DNA of 64,000 nucleotides from DAHVFK01 sp035310985 (GCA_035310985.1 DATGDH010000133.1:1-64000), one strand, 5' to 3'. Positions 49,808 to 59,461 are shown, counted from the stretch's first letter. Made by a program: numbers and translations. Notes: a model not told the origin generated them from the sequence alone.

Positions 49808-51355
49808 ATGTCGGCCAAGCGCATTCTGTACTTCACCTCGAGCGAGCACCTCGTTTATCGTTGGTCGCGGCGTGCGCTCGACCTCGACGCGCGCTTCGAG
49901 GCCGACGAGGAGGGCTTGAACGCTTTCCGCGAATTCATGCGCCACCAGAAGGGGGCACTGTTCTATGTGGTCGCCGACCTCGCGGGCGAGGACTTCCACG
50001 AGGACCAGATACCCTATTTGCGCGGCGGCGACCGTCAAGCCGTGGTGCAGCGGCGTCTGGCACAGCGCTACCGCGACACGCGCCTCGCGACCGCTTTGCC
50101 GCTCGGCTACGTCACCGGCGAGAGGCGGAACGAGCGCCTGTTGCTCGCCTCTTTCACCAATACCCAGCAGTTCACTCCTTGGCTCGACGCGCTGGTCGAC
50201 TCCGAGGCCAAGCTTGCCGGCGTGTATTCCGCGCCACTGATCGCGCCTGCGCTGGCAGCACGCCTCGGGGCGCGCAAGGGGCGGGCATTCGTGGTCACCC
50301 AGAATAGCGCCGGCTTGCGTCAGTGCTACGTGGACGACGGGCGGCTGCGATTCTCGCGCCTAGAGCGCACCGGCAACATGGCGCCCGCCTCGCTCGCCGC
50401 ACTCGTGCGCTCCGAGATGGTGCGTCTGGCGCAGTACCTTGGCGGCCTGCGCGCGTTGCCGCGCGAGGGACCTCCGATACAGGTACTGGTGGTCGCCCCG
50501 CCGGGCCAGCGCGCGGCGTTCGAACACGCGCTCGTTTCGGATGCGCGGCTTTCGTTCCGCACGTTCGATGCGGACGAGGCGGCGCGCTCGGTCGGCGTTC
50601 GGCGCGCGGGCGATTCGCTCGCCGAGCGGCTGTATCTGCACCTGGTAGTCTCCAAGCCGCCGAAAGAGCAATTCGCGCGCAGAGAGGAGCGTCGGGGCTA
50701 CCGCATCTGGCAACTGCAGCGCGGCATCGCGGCAGCGGGCGTGCTCGGCTTCGCCGCATGCGCGCTCTACGCCGGGGCGAACTGGTGGGACGCGCTTTCG
50801 GTGCGCAGTAGCATCGAGTTCCAGCAACGCCAGGCACGCGCCGCATCCGAGCAATATGAGCGCATCACGGCAGCGTTTCCGGTCACCCAGACCAGCAGTG
50901 ACAACCTCAAGGCGACCGTGGTGGAGTTCCGCAAGATCGCCGCCAGCAGCGGCAGTCCCGAGGCCTCGCTGGTGCACCTGTCGAAGGTGCTCGACCATTT
51001 TCCGCAAATCGAGCTCGATCGGCTGGTGTGGCGCATGGGCGTGCCGACCGAGGACGGCCGCGAGGCACCGCCCGCGGCGGCGGCACCACCCACGAACGCC
51101 GCGTCTGCGCGCGACGTCCAGGTGCTCGAGATCGCGGGCCGCGTGAACGCCACTCAGCGCTCGGACTATCGCGGCATTACCGCCCAAGTGCAGCAGTTCG
51201 CCGACGCACTCAGTGCGGGCGGCGTGTACCGCGTGCTGCGCACTCAGCTGCCGTTCGACATCACGTCGCAGGGTACGCTTACCGGGGACATCGGCGCCTC
51301 CGAGGCGAGCGAGGCGCCGCGCTTCACTGTCGTGCTTGCCAGGGGTCCGAAATGA
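49808..51355 (+). CDS. Pilus alignment protein, PilM/PilN-like fusion (MshI position)
   Basis: A bitopic protein of 515 residues. Residues 1-290 form an actin-like domain of the PilM/GspL type (weak motif conservation; ESEAKLAGVYSAPLI resembles the phosphate-loop region). One membrane helix lies at about 305-322, and a PilN-like coiled coil and ferredoxin-like domain follow in the periplasm. An Ala/Pro insertion (about 420-435) splits the end domain. It sits where mshI would be and is coupled to the next gene by a four-base overlap. Confidence 0.78.
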   Translation: MSAKRILYFTSSEHLVYRWSRRALDLDARFEADEEGLNAFREFMRHQKGALFYVVADLAGEDFHEDQIPYLRGGDRQAVVQRRLAQRYRDTRLATALPLGYVTGERRNERLLLASFTNTQQFTPWLDALVDSEAKLAGVYSAPLIAPALAARLGARKGRAFVVTQNSAGLRQCYVDDGRLRFSRLERTGNMAPASLAALVRSEMVRLAQYLGGLRALPREGPPIQVLVVAPPGQRAAFEHALVSDARLSFRTFDADEAARSVGVRRAGDSLAERLYLHLVVSKPPKEQFARREERRGYRIWQLQRGIAAAGVLGFAACALYAGANWWDALSVRSSIEFQQRQARAASEQYERITAAFPVTQTSSDNLKATVVEFRKIAASSGSPEASLVHLSKVLDHFPQIELDRLVWRMGVPTEDGREAPPAAAAPPTNAASARDVQVLEIAGRVNATQRSDYRGITAQVQQFADALSAGGVYRVLRTQLPFDITSQGTLTGDIGASEASEAPRFTVVLARGPK

Positions 51356-51960
51356 ATTTCACGGCCGCCGAGGCGCGCAAGCTGGCCCTGCCCCTACTCC
51401 TGTGTCTACTGCTTCTTGGCGGGGGCGCAGCGCTCATTGCGCAGGTGCAGTCGGTGCTTGCGCGCGACCACCGTGAGCTCGCCGAAGCTCAGCGCCAGCG
51501 CGCCGAAGCGAATCAGCGGCTAGCGCGCATCGCCGAAGAAGAGCGGGAGGTAAACGAAAAGCTCGCGCTTTACCGGCGCCTCAAGGCGCTGCACATCATT
51601 GGTCCGGAGCGCCGCCTGGAATGGGCCGACACGATGGCGCACATTCGCACCAGCCGTGAGCTGCCCGACCTGCGCTACCAGGTCGAGCGCCAGCAACTGC
51701 TCGTATCGGTGCCGGGAAAGCCCGCGAACGTCGATTTCTACTCGAGCACGATGAAAGTCGACCTCGCGTTGCTGCATGAAGGTGACTTGCTCGGCTTCCT
51801 CAAGGACCTGCGCGACTCGGGCAACGCCTACTACTCGATTCGAAGCTGCGACATTTCGCGCACCGGACAGACTCCGACGGGAACCTCGATCGTGCCGCGG
51901 CTGCACGCGAGGTGTGACATCGATCTCATCACCATACTCGACCGGGCGGCGAAGACATGA
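51352..51960 (+). CDS. PilO-like pilus alignment protein (MshJ position)
   Basis: A 202-residue protein with one N-terminal membrane helix (KLALPLLLCLLLLGGGAALIA), a coiled coil (about 35-80) and a small periplasmic domain, as in PilO and MshJ. Sequence conservation is low and the call rests on architecture and position. It overlaps the genes on both sides by four bases. Confidence 0.75.
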   Translation: MNFTAAEARKLALPLLLCLLLLGGGAALIAQVQSVLARDHRELAEAQRQRAEANQRLARIAEEEREVNEKLALYRRLKALHIIGPERRLEWADTMAHIRTSRELPDLRYQVERQQLLVSVPGKPANVDFYSSTMKVDLALLHEGDLLGFLKDLRDSGNAYYSIRSCDISRTGQTPTGTSIVPRLHARCDIDLITILDRAAKT

Positions 51961-52403
51961 CGCGCGGCGCCGGGCCACTGATCGCCATCGCGCTCGCGGC
52001 GTGCGCCACGGTCGCGCAGGCACAGGAACTCGGACGCCTGTTCTTCACGCCCGAGCAGCGTGCGCAACTCGACGAGCGGCGCAAGGCACACGTGCCGGAC
52101 AAACCCGCCGCCGTGCTGGTCGAGTCGCCGAGTACTCGCCTCGACGGTTACGTTAAGCGCTCGCGCGGCGAGTCGACCCTATTCGTCAATGGCGAGGCGA
52201 TCCCAGAGGGCGTTCAGACCGAGGGTATGCAGGTCGTTCCCGACCGCGCCAGCGCGGACCGCGCGACGATCGTCACAGGGGAGGGCGGGAAGCGCGTTCG
52301 GCTGAAGGTCGGTGAATCCCTCGATCGCGGCACCGGGACGGTGCGCGACGTCGTCGACGGCGAGGTGCGTGTCGCGCGTCCGAGAGCTAGCGCCGGTCGC
52401 TGA
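51957..52403 (+). CDS. Small periplasmic pilus protein (MshK/PilP position)
   Basis: A secreted protein of 148 residues. The signal peptide (LIAIALAACATVAQAQ) is followed by LGRLFFTPEQRAQLDERR, a segment typical of the MshK-like proteins in these loci. A small beta-rich domain follows (STRLDGYVKRSRGESTLFVNG, then RVRLKVGESLD). It probably contacts the secretin. A lipobox is not convincing. Confidence 0.72.
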   Translation: MTRGAGPLIAIALAACATVAQAQELGRLFFTPEQRAQLDERRKAHVPDKPAAVLVESPSTRLDGYVKRSRGESTLFVNGEAIPEGVQTEGMQVVPDRASADRATIVTGEGGKRVRLKVGESLDRGTGTVRDVVDGEVRVARPRASAGR

Positions 52404-52422
52404 GCCAGACAGCACTCCGTCG

Positions 52423-54084
52423 ATGCAGCGGCGCGTCGGTCGAGTAGGTTCGCAACAGGGCGCGGCGTTACTCGCCCTACTCGCACTCGCCGTGCTCGCG
52501 GTCTCCTGGTTCCTACTCGCGGCGCTGCGAGACACAGGCAACTACACGGCACGGGCGCGGACGCGCAATGCAGCGGTGATGCAACGCGCCAAGCAGGCGC
52601 TCGTCGGTTACATCGTGCGCCAGGCAGCACTGCAGGAAGAAGACAATCCGGGTCGACTGCCATGCCCAGAGGCGCGCGGCTACATCGGTACCGCGAGCGA
52701 GGGCATCGCCGCGGGCAGCTGCACGCTGCCGGCCCTAGGGCGGTTGCCGTGGCGCACGCTGGGTCTGGATCGGACGCTAGACGCCTTCGGCGAACCGCTG
52801 TGGTACGCAGTCTCACCCGGTTGGGCGCTGCCCAAGCCGGGCGCCGAGCTGTCGATCAACTCCGACACCGAGGGCGGCCTCTCGGTCGATGGGCGAGAAA
52901 ACGCGGCGGTGGCGCTGATCATCGCCCCTGGACCGGCGCTTGCGGTCGCGCCCGTCGCGGGATGCGTGGCGCGCACGCAGTCGCGCGGCATCACGCCTCC
53001 CGACGTACGCGACTACCTGGAGTGCGCCAACGCCGACGTTCCCACCGACGCGCGCTTCGCGAGCGCCGGCCCGCTCGGGGCGTTCAACGACCAGGTACTA
53101 GCGGTGACCGCGGCCGATCTGCTGCCCGGCCTTGAGGCGGCCATCAAGGTGCGCATCGAGCGCGACATCGTGCCCGCGCTCAGGCAGGTCTACGCCGGTC
53201 CGGAATGGGGGCTACCTGCCGGTCACGTCGCTTTCCCCTATGCTGCACCGTTCATGGATCCGGGCGCGTCGGATTTTCGTGGAGCGGTGGGTGCCACCCA
53301 AGGGCTGCTGCCCTTCAGTGCCGCGCTGGGCTGCGCTGTGCGCAACGACGCGCGCTGCATCCCCTCGCTCACCGGCTGGGATGCGCGGCGTGCGCCGGAC
53401 GTCGTGCAAATCGGCGGCAGTGGGCGACTGCGCAACGCGCAATGCGGATTCGCGGCGGACGCAAGCGCCTGGTGCCGCGGAACTTACTCGGGCGCGCCGC
53501 GGCTGCGCCTGAGCGCGACCCAGCATGGCGTCGCGCTGGCCCTGCGCAAATTCGACCCGCAAAACGCGACGGTCTATTACTATTCGGCGACGGGCCGCGT
53601 GCCGGTGGCCGGAACGCTGAGCGGGCGCCTCGCGGCGGATGCTTCCGCTCGCGTCGAGCTGTCCAGCAGCCTGCCGGACCTGGGCAGCGAAACCGACTTC
53701 TATATGACTATGGGTCAAGACGTGCTCGCCGACCATCCGCTGCTCGACCGCAACAATCCGACGAGCGGATGGTTCGTACGCAATGAATGGTTTCGCCTCG
53801 TGTACTACGCCTTTGCGCCGCGGCTCGCGCCTGGCGGCGCGGGGCAGTGCAGCGCCTCTGAACCAGTGACCTGCCTGCAGGTCGAGAATCTCGAGCCGCG
53901 TGCTGCGCAGCGTGCGATTCTGGTGCTGGCGGGCCGTAGTCTGCGCGGCGCAGCGCGTCCGAACGACTCGCTCGCGGACTATCTCGAGGACGAGGAAAAC
54001 CGCGACGGCGATGGCCGCTTCGTGCAACGAATTGCGGGCGCGACGTTCAACGATCGATTCATCGCATTGGACGTGGAGCCGTGA
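52423..54084 (+). CDS. Large PilX-like pilus-associated protein
   Basis: A protein of 553 residues. The N-terminus QQGAALLALLALAVLAVSWF is a PilX/MshP-type helix preceded by basic residues, without the Glu 5 of major pilins. After the helix come RAKQALVGYIV and GRLPCPEARGY, a GRLPCP motif shared with the next gene. The large remainder is beta-rich with several Cys pairs. A long minor pilin with a big C-terminal domain suits a tip subunit or adhesin. The ATG at 52423 is chosen because conserved sequence begins there; no clear ribosome site was seen. Confidence 0.7.
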   Translation: MQRRVGRVGSQQGAALLALLALAVLAVSWFLLAALRDTGNYTARARTRNAAVMQRAKQALVGYIVRQAALQEEDNPGRLPCPEARGYIGTASEGIAAGSCTLPALGRLPWRTLGLDRTLDAFGEPLWYAVSPGWALPKPGAELSINSDTEGGLSVDGRENAAVALIIAPGPALAVAPVAGCVARTQSRGITPPDVRDYLECANADVPTDARFASAGPLGAFNDQVLAVTAADLLPGLEAAIKVRIERDIVPALRQVYAGPEWGLPAGHVAFPYAAPFMDPGASDFRGAVGATQGLLPFSAALGCAVRNDARCIPSLTGWDARRAPDVVQIGGSGRLRNAQCGFAADASAWCRGTYSGAPRLRLSATQHGVALALRKFDPQNATVYYYSATGRVPVAGTLSGRLAADASARVELSSSLPDLGSETDFYMTMGQDVLADHPLLDRNNPTSGWFVRNEWFRLVYYAFAPRLAPGGAGQCSASEPVTCLQVENLEPRAAQRAILVLAGRSLRGAARPNDSLADYLEDEENRDGDGRFVQRIAGATFNDRFIALDVEP

Positions 54085-54086
54085 AT

Positions 54087-54872
54087 ATGCACGGCGTCGC
54101 GTCGGCACGCATCCAGAGCGGCTTCTCGCTGGTTGAAGTCGCGGTCGTGCTTGCTATCGTCGGTCTGCTTCTCGGCAGCGCGATGTATACGCTTTCCGCC
54201 CAGCTCGAGCAGCGCGACGAGACGCGCACCACGCGCTTCCTGGACGAGGCGCGCGAGCTGCTGCTCGCATTCGCCATCGTCAACGGCCGTCTGCCCTGCC
54301 CGGCGCGCGACACGAGCGGCGGCGACGAGCTGCGCGACGATGCGGGCGTGTGCAGGGATGCGGCAGGAAACGACGAGTACTACCGCGGACTGTTGCCGGC
54401 GCGCGCGCTCGGTCTGCAGGAAGTCGACGCCCAGGGTTTCGCGCGTGACGCCTGGGGCAACCGAATCCGCTATGCCGTGGCGAAATCGGTGATCGGCTGC
54501 GCGCGCGCGCCGAAGCTGCCGCACTTCACTTCGGCAACCAACCTCAAGGGCAACGGCATTACCTGCCAGCCCGCTGACCTGCTGATCTGCAGATCGGCCG
54601 CGGGGATCAATCCGGCGAGCTGCGGCCGTGCGGGCAACTCGCTCACCAATCAAAACCTGGTGGTCGCGGTGCTGCTCTCGCCGGGCAAGAGCGCGGCGCT
54701 TGGACGCAGCGGCGGCCCCGACGACGCGGCAAACGCGGATGGCGACGCGGTATTCGTGGCGCACGCGCCGGCGCCCGCCGGCGCCGTCGGCGGCGAGTTC
54801 GACGACCGCCTGACCTGGATCACCGTCGGCGAGCTTTACGGGCGCATGGTGGCCGCGGGGCTGCTGCCGTGA
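54087..54872 (+). CDS. Type IV prepilin-like minor pilin with GRLPCP motif
   Basis: A 261-residue prepilin. The leader MHGVASARIQSG is cut before FSLVEVAVVLAIVGLLLGSA, the canonical N-methylated helix with Glu 5. A FAIVNGRLPCPARDTSGGDE segment resembles that in the preceding protein. ATG 54087 is favoured over GTG 54081 because GGAG lies eight bases before it. At this size it is a minor pilin or a priming-complex member. Confidence 0.85.
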   Translation: MHGVASARIQSGFSLVEVAVVLAIVGLLLGSAMYTLSAQLEQRDETRTTRFLDEARELLLAFAIVNGRLPCPARDTSGGDELRDDAGVCRDAAGNDEYYRGLLPARALGLQEVDAQGFARDAWGNRIRYAVAKSVIGCARAPKLPHFTSATNLKGNGITCQPADLLICRSAAGINPASCGRAGNSLTNQNLVVAVLLSPGKSAALGRSGGPDDAANADGDAVFVAHAPAPAGAVGGEFDDRLTWITVGELYGRMVAAGLLP

Positions 54873-56164
54873 CCGCTCGCGTGACGCCTTCGGTTCTGCT
54901 GCGCCGGCTCGGCACCGCCGGGGTACTGCCGACCGACTCGGAGGAAATCCAGCTCAAGAAGCACGTGCTGCTCTTCTCCTGCGGCCTGATGATCGGCGGC
55001 TCGGCGATCTGGCTCGGACTTTACCATCTGCTCGGACTGCCCCTCTCGGCCACATTGCCGTTCAGCGTCGAAGTGATCTCGCTCTGCACGCTGTTCGTTT
55101 ACTTGTGGACTCTGAACTTCAAGTTCTTCCGTGTCGCCCAGCTTTCGCTCTGGCTCTTCGTGCCTTTCGTAGTGCAGTGGGCGATGGGGGATTTCGTATC
55201 GGCGAGCGGCATGATCCTCTGGGGCCTGCTTGCTCCGGTCGGCGCCGCGCTTCTGCTGTCGGCGCGCGAGTCGCTGCCTTGGATGGTCGCATACGTCGTG
55301 CTGACAGTCGCCACCGGCTACGTGGACCACGAGCTGGCGGGCGCGTCGGGCTCGCGGCTGCAGGTGCCGGTGAGGACTATCGTCGTGTTCTTTGCCCTGA
55401 ATTTCGCCACCGTGTGCGCGATGGTGTACTGGCTGCTGAGCTTCGCCTTTACTGAGCGCGAGCGGTCGCGCGCACGACTGCAGGACGCGCACGCGCGCCT
55501 GCAGGAGGAGCAGGAGCGCTCCGAGCGCCTGCTGCTCAACATACTGCCCGCGCCGATCGCCGAGCGGCTCAAGAAATCGGAAGCGGCGATCGCCGACGGC
55601 TACGCGGACGTGACCGTGATGTTTGCCGACATCGTCAATTTCACGCGCCTGGCCGAAGACATGACACCTCGCCAGGTGTTTGCCCTGCTGAACCGCATGT
55701 TCTCCGAGTTCGACGCGCTCGCCGGGCGCTTCGGCCTGGAGAAGATCAAGACAATCGGCGACGCGTACATGGTCGCCGGTGGACTCAATCAGGGCAATGC
55801 CGAATACAGCGGGGCCATCGCGGAGCTCGCGCTCGAGATCCGCGACCTCGTGGCGCGCGAGTTCCACGTCGACGGCGTGCCGCTCGCGTTGCGCATCGGA
55901 ATCGGTACCGGGCCGGTGGTGGCCGGCGTGGTCGGCAAGAAGAAGTTCATCTACGACCTGTGGGGAGATACCGTCAACATCGCCAGTCGCATAACGACCG
56001 AAGGCGTGCCAGGCATGATCCAGGTCGACCAGGCCACCTACAGGCGGTTGCGCGACAAATTCGAGTTTCTCGAGCCGCAGACCATCTATCTCAAGGGCAA
56101 GGGCGACACGACCGTCTACCGCATGATCGGGCGGCGTGCGGACAAGCAGCGCGAAGCAGTCTAG
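54869..56164 (+). CDS. Membrane-bound class III adenylate cyclase
   Basis: A protein of 431 residues with about six membrane helices (residues 33-195), a short coiled coil (196-225) and a catalytic domain. The metal-binding Asp 254 (MFADIVNF) and Asp 298 (TIGDAY), the adenine-selecting Lys 294 and Asp 363 (DLWGDTVN), and the transition-state residues Asn 370 and Arg 374 are all present, so it should make cAMP. Its GTG start overlaps the minor-pilin stop, and its end overlaps the kinase gene by four bases, tail to tail. A cyclase inside a pilus assembly operon is unusual. Confidence 0.92.
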   Translation: MTARVTPSVLLRRLGTAGVLPTDSEEIQLKKHVLLFSCGLMIGGSAIWLGLYHLLGLPLSATLPFSVEVISLCTLFVYLWTLNFKFFRVAQLSLWLFVPFVVQWAMGDFVSASGMILWGLLAPVGAALLLSARESLPWMVAYVVLTVATGYVDHELAGASGSRLQVPVRTIVVFFALNFATVCAMVYWLLSFAFTERERSRARLQDAHARLQEEQERSERLLLNILPAPIAERLKKSEAAIADGYADVTVMFADIVNFTRLAEDMTPRQVFALLNRMFSEFDALAGRFGLEKIKTIGDAYMVAGGLNQGNAEYSGAIAELALEIRDLVAREFHVDGVPLALRIGIGTGPVVAGVVGKKKFIYDLWGDTVNIASRITTEGVPGMIQVDQATYRRLRDKFEFLEPQTIYLKGKGDTTVYRMIGRRADKQREAV

Positions 56165-57900
56165 GACGCTGCCGCAGGGCCGGCGAGCGCGAAGCAAACC
56201 TCACCGTCCCGATTGCTGCGCAGCGCGAGCTCGAAACCCGCCGCCTCCGCCTGGCGTGCGGCCTGGTAGAGACCGATCCCGAGCCCCGCGCGCGAATCGA
56301 CCGGCGCCTGCAGCAGCTTGGGCGCAACCTCGGGCGGCACCGCGTGCCCGCTGTCGCACACCCTGAGCTCGATGCGGTCCGCGCCGCATTCTAGCGCCAC
56401 GCGCACGCGCACCGTGCCGTCTTCGCGGCGCTTGGCCAGCGCGTTTTGCAGCAGATTGTCGGCCACGCTGCCGAACAGCGTGCGTGGCACCTGCAGGCCC
56501 GCGCGCAGCCCGCGCACCGCGAATTCGACCCCGTGGTCGCGGTACTGGCGCGAGAGCGCGTCCCACCAGGCCTCCACCTCGGCCGGCTTCTCGCTGTCGG
56601 CCTGCGGCCGCTCGAGTTTCTCGAGCGTCTCGCCCAGGCGCTGGGCAACCGCGGGCAGCTGGCGGCGCACCAGCGCCTGCAGCTCCGGAGAATTCTCGTC
56701 CTGCTCGCGCGCGGCCACGGCGCACAGGACGTTCAGCGACTGAAGCAGGTTCTTCACGTCGTGCGTCATGCGTGCGCCGGTCTCGTGCACCGCCTTGAGG
56801 TAGCTCTGCTCCTGGAGTTTCTGCTCGCGCAGCTTTCCCACGTAGAACTCGGCAAGCAGCTGACCCAGCACGTGCAGGTGCCAGTGCAGGGCCGGCCCCG
56901 TGCGGTAGCGGGAGTAGATCGTGAGCGACAGTTCGCGGTTGGCGAATTCGACTGCGTACGGACTCTTCGCACCCGCTTCTCCGCTGCCGTGCGCGCCGCG
57001 CCAGGTGGCGCCCGCTACCCATTGAAGACGCGCCAGCCCGGCGACTGCCTCGGCGAGGAAGCGCTCGGGACGGGTTTCGATCTGGGACAGCTCGGCAAGG
57101 AAGTACAGCCATTTCTCGATCGGCAGGCCGATCGAAAACAGATAGCGGGAGACGAACACGCTCAGTCCGGTGAAGCCGGTGCGCGGATCCCAGGCGAGTC
57201 CGATCACGAACACCATCGCGGCGATCAGGAAGACCGTGTAGGTGAGCGCCGGGAGGTAGGCCATGCGGCCGAGCGTCATGAAGGTGAAGCTGCCAAGCGT
57301 GACGATGCTCAGCACGAGCATGACGAACAGGCTGTAGAAAAAGTCGATCACCTGAGGCGAGTCGACTGGATCGGGCTCGGTCGGGAACAGCAGCGCCGCA
57401 AACAACAGCACCGGCAGTCCGTACTCGAACATTGCGCGCACTTCGGCGGTAACCTCCCGCCGCGGCGCGATCTCCGGCAGGATGATCACCGCGAGCAGCG
57501 CGATCAGGTACACCAGCACCACCAGGTAAAACCGGCGTTGCCAGCGCGCGTGCTGCTGATACACCTTGCCCGCGACGAATCCCGCCAGCATCACCACCCA
57601 GAACGCGAGCAGCCACCAGCCTAGCCAAAGCATTACCGCGACCGCCGCACCTGCGATCAGCGCCGCCTGCGTCAGGGTCACGCGCTCCTGACCTCGCAGG
57701 AACGGCTGCCACAGCAGCAAGAGGCCGAGGTGCGCGAGCAATAGCGCGCGCGCCCAGTCGTCGGCCACGCCGCGCACCGCCGCCACGTGCAACAGCAGCA
57801 GCATCGCGATCACCACAATGCGCCAGTTGCGCCGGCTGAAGCGCGCGACGGCGTCCGCGATCTGCGCGAACGCCGGCACGCTCACTCCGTCAGCTTGCAC
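56161..57900 (-). CDS. Membrane sensor histidine kinase (PilS/PrsK-like)
   Basis: A kinase of about 579 residues from GTG 57900 (GTGs at 57885 and 57879 are alternatives). The N-terminal half has eight or nine membrane helices. A GAF-like cytoplasmic segment (about 270-360) leads to the phosphoacceptor region ARMTHDVKNLLQSLNVL, with His 380 in the HDxKN form seen in PrsK. The ATPase part shows the N box (VADNLLQNALAKR), VCDSGHAVPPEV and RAGLGIGLYQAA. It is divergent from the ABC permease and pilin genes. The likely partner is the response regulator at 40459-41937. Confidence 0.88.
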   Translation of the reverse strand: MQADGVSVPAFAQIADAVARFSRRNWRIVVIAMLLLLHVAAVRGVADDWARALLLAHLGLLLLWQPFLRGQERVTLTQAALIAGAAVAVMLWLGWWLLAFWVVMLAGFVAGKVYQQHARWQRRFYLVVLVYLIALLAVIILPEIAPRREVTAEVRAMFEYGLPVLLFAALLFPTEPDPVDSPQVIDFFYSLFVMLVLSIVTLGSFTFMTLGRMAYLPALTYTVFLIAAMVFVIGLAWDPRTGFTGLSVFVSRYLFSIGLPIEKWLYFLAELSQIETRPERFLAEAVAGLARLQWVAGATWRGAHGSGEAGAKSPYAVEFANRELSLTIYSRYRTGPALHWHLHVLGQLLAEFYVGKLREQKLQEQSYLKAVHETGARMTHDVKNLLQSLNVLCAVAAREQDENSPELQALVRRQLPAVAQRLGETLEKLERPQADSEKPAEVEAWWDALSRQYRDHGVEFAVRGLRAGLQVPRTLFGSVADNLLQNALAKRREDGTVRVRVALECGADRIELRVCDSGHAVPPEVAPKLLQAPVDSRAGLGIGLYQAARQAEAAGFELALRSNRDGEVCFALAGPAAAS

Positions 57901-57956
57901 GGCCCGCCCCCGCCCGCTAGCCTTCGTTGTCGAATGTCCACAGCTCGATTCTAGCC

Positions 57957-58721
57957 ATGCCGGCGGTCGCCATCCTCGCACGCTTCGTACTTCTTGAAGC
58001 ACGCCGCAGCGGCCTTCCCTGGCTGGTCGCGGCAAGCCTGGCGGCCGCGCTTGGCTTGGCGGCGTTCGTCTCGCAGGTCGCGCTCACCGAGAGCATTGCA
58101 CTGCAGGCAGCCTTCTCCGCAGCGCTGCTGCGCGCCTGTGCGGTAGTTCTCGTCGCGTTACATGTCGCGGCCAGCACGGTGCGCGAAGCGAATGACAAGG
58201 GGCTGGAGCTGATGCTGACGCTGCCGATATCGCGCAGCGCCCAGTACGCCGGGCGCCTGGCCGGCTACGTCGCCCTGGGCGTGGTGATCTCGGCGTGCTT
58301 CGCACTGCCGTTGTTGCTCTGGAGCCCGCCAGCCCCGGTCGAGCTGTGGGCCGCGTCCCTGGCGCTGGAAACAGCAATGGTCGCGGCCGCGGCGCTGTTC
58401 TTCTCCATGGCACTGGTTCAGCCGGTGCCCGCCTTCGCTGCGACTGCAGGGCTCTACCTCCTCGCCCGGGCCATCGGCGCGGTTCAGTCGATCGCGGCGA
58501 GTCCGCTCGCGGAACCGACGCTCGCGCACCGCCTGGCGCGGTGGAGCATCGATGTGGTGGCGCTGCTGCTGCCGCGGCTAGATGCCGCCACGCGCACCGA
58601 CTGGCTGATCTACGGCGCTCCGACGGCAAGCGCGTACATAACGGCACTCGCCGGGCTGGCGCTCTATTCGCTCCTGCTGGTAGCCGCCGGGCTGTTCGAC
58701 TTTCACCGTCGCAACCTGTGA
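57957..58721 (+). CDS. ABC-2 type permease, pilus-locus (PilI-like)
   Basis: A 254-residue inner-membrane protein with six or seven hydrophobic helices. The segment ANDKGLELMLTLPISRSAQYAG is the cytoplasmic coupling region of ABC-2 permeases. There is no ATPase beside it; the free ATPase at 39729-40487 is the natural partner. In Myxococcus, PilI is the permease of a pilus-required ABC exporter. The ATG at 57957 is preferred to a TTG at 57927. It overlaps the next gene by four bases (GTGA). Confidence 0.82.
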   Translation: MPAVAILARFVLLEARRSGLPWLVAASLAAALGLAAFVSQVALTESIALQAAFSAALLRACAVVLVALHVAASTVREANDKGLELMLTLPISRSAQYAGRLAGYVALGVVISACFALPLLLWSPPAPVELWAASLALETAMVAAAALFFSMALVQPVPAFAATAGLYLLARAIGAVQSIAASPLAEPTLAHRLARWSIDVVALLLPRLDAATRTDWLIYGAPTASAYITALAGLALYSLLLVAAGLFDFHRRNL

Positions 58722-59461
58722 GCCGCGACGAGCGCCCCCTGACCGCGGTGCCAGGCTGGATCTGGCTGGCACTCGCCGCCTGCCTGGCACTCCAACTGGC
58801 GTGGGCCGGCATGCGGCCGGGAATGCTCCATCGCGCCGAGGACCTTCCGCCCGCCCCAAGGCTCGTGGCGCTGCGGTTAGCGAGCCTAGGCGAGCCCGAG
58901 GCCTTGGCGCGCCTGGCAATGCTCTACCTCCAAGCGTACGACCTGCGCGGCGCGAACGACGTTCCATATCAGGACCTGGACTACCAGCGGCTCGTCGCGT
59001 GGCTAGGCGTGGTTCTCGCGCTGGACCCCAAGAGCGAGTACCCGCTTTTCTCAGCCGCACGCGTATACGCAGAGGTCCCTGATCCTGCAAAAGCCGGAGT
59101 CGTGCTCGACTTTATTTACCGGGAGTACCTGAAGGACCCCAATCATCGTTGGCAGTGGCTCGCGCAAGCCGCCCTCGTCGCCAAGCACCGCCTACACGAT
59201 CTTCCGCTCGCCCTGCGATATGCGGACGCCATCGACCGGTACACGACTGCATCCGACGTGCCGCTTTGGGCAAAGCAAATGCGCATCTTCATCCTCGAAG
59301 ACATGAACGAGCTGCAGGCCGCGAAGGTGATTCTCGGTGGCTTGCTTGCGAGCGGCGCCATCAGAGACCCGGCCGAGCGGCGCTTCCTCGAGCGCCACCT
59401 GGAGGGCCTGGAAGCGCGGCAGGTAGGGCAGGCGAACGGAGGAAAAATGTCACGCCCGTGA
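58718..59461 (+). CDS. Membrane-anchored helical-repeat protein, possible PilG-like accessory
   Basis: A 247-residue protein with one N-terminal membrane helix (WIWLALAACLALQLAWAG) and then helical hairpins of TPR type (GEPEALARLAMLYLQAYDLR, AKAGVVLDFIYREYLKDP, AALVAKHRLHDLPLALRYAD). Not recognised as a named family. Its overlap with the permease and position just before the pilin suggest a third component of the ABC module, as PilG is in Myxococcus. That comparison rests on context only. Confidence 0.7.
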   Translation: MSRDERPLTAVPGWIWLALAACLALQLAWAGMRPGMLHRAEDLPPAPRLVALRLASLGEPEALARLAMLYLQAYDLRGANDVPYQDLDYQRLVAWLGVVLALDPKSEYPLFSAARVYAEVPDPAKAGVVLDFIYREYLKDPNHRWQWLAQAALVAKHRLHDLPLALRYADAIDRYTTASDVPLWAKQMRIFILEDMNELQAAKVILGGLLASGAIRDPAERRFLERHLEGLEARQVGQANGGKMSRP

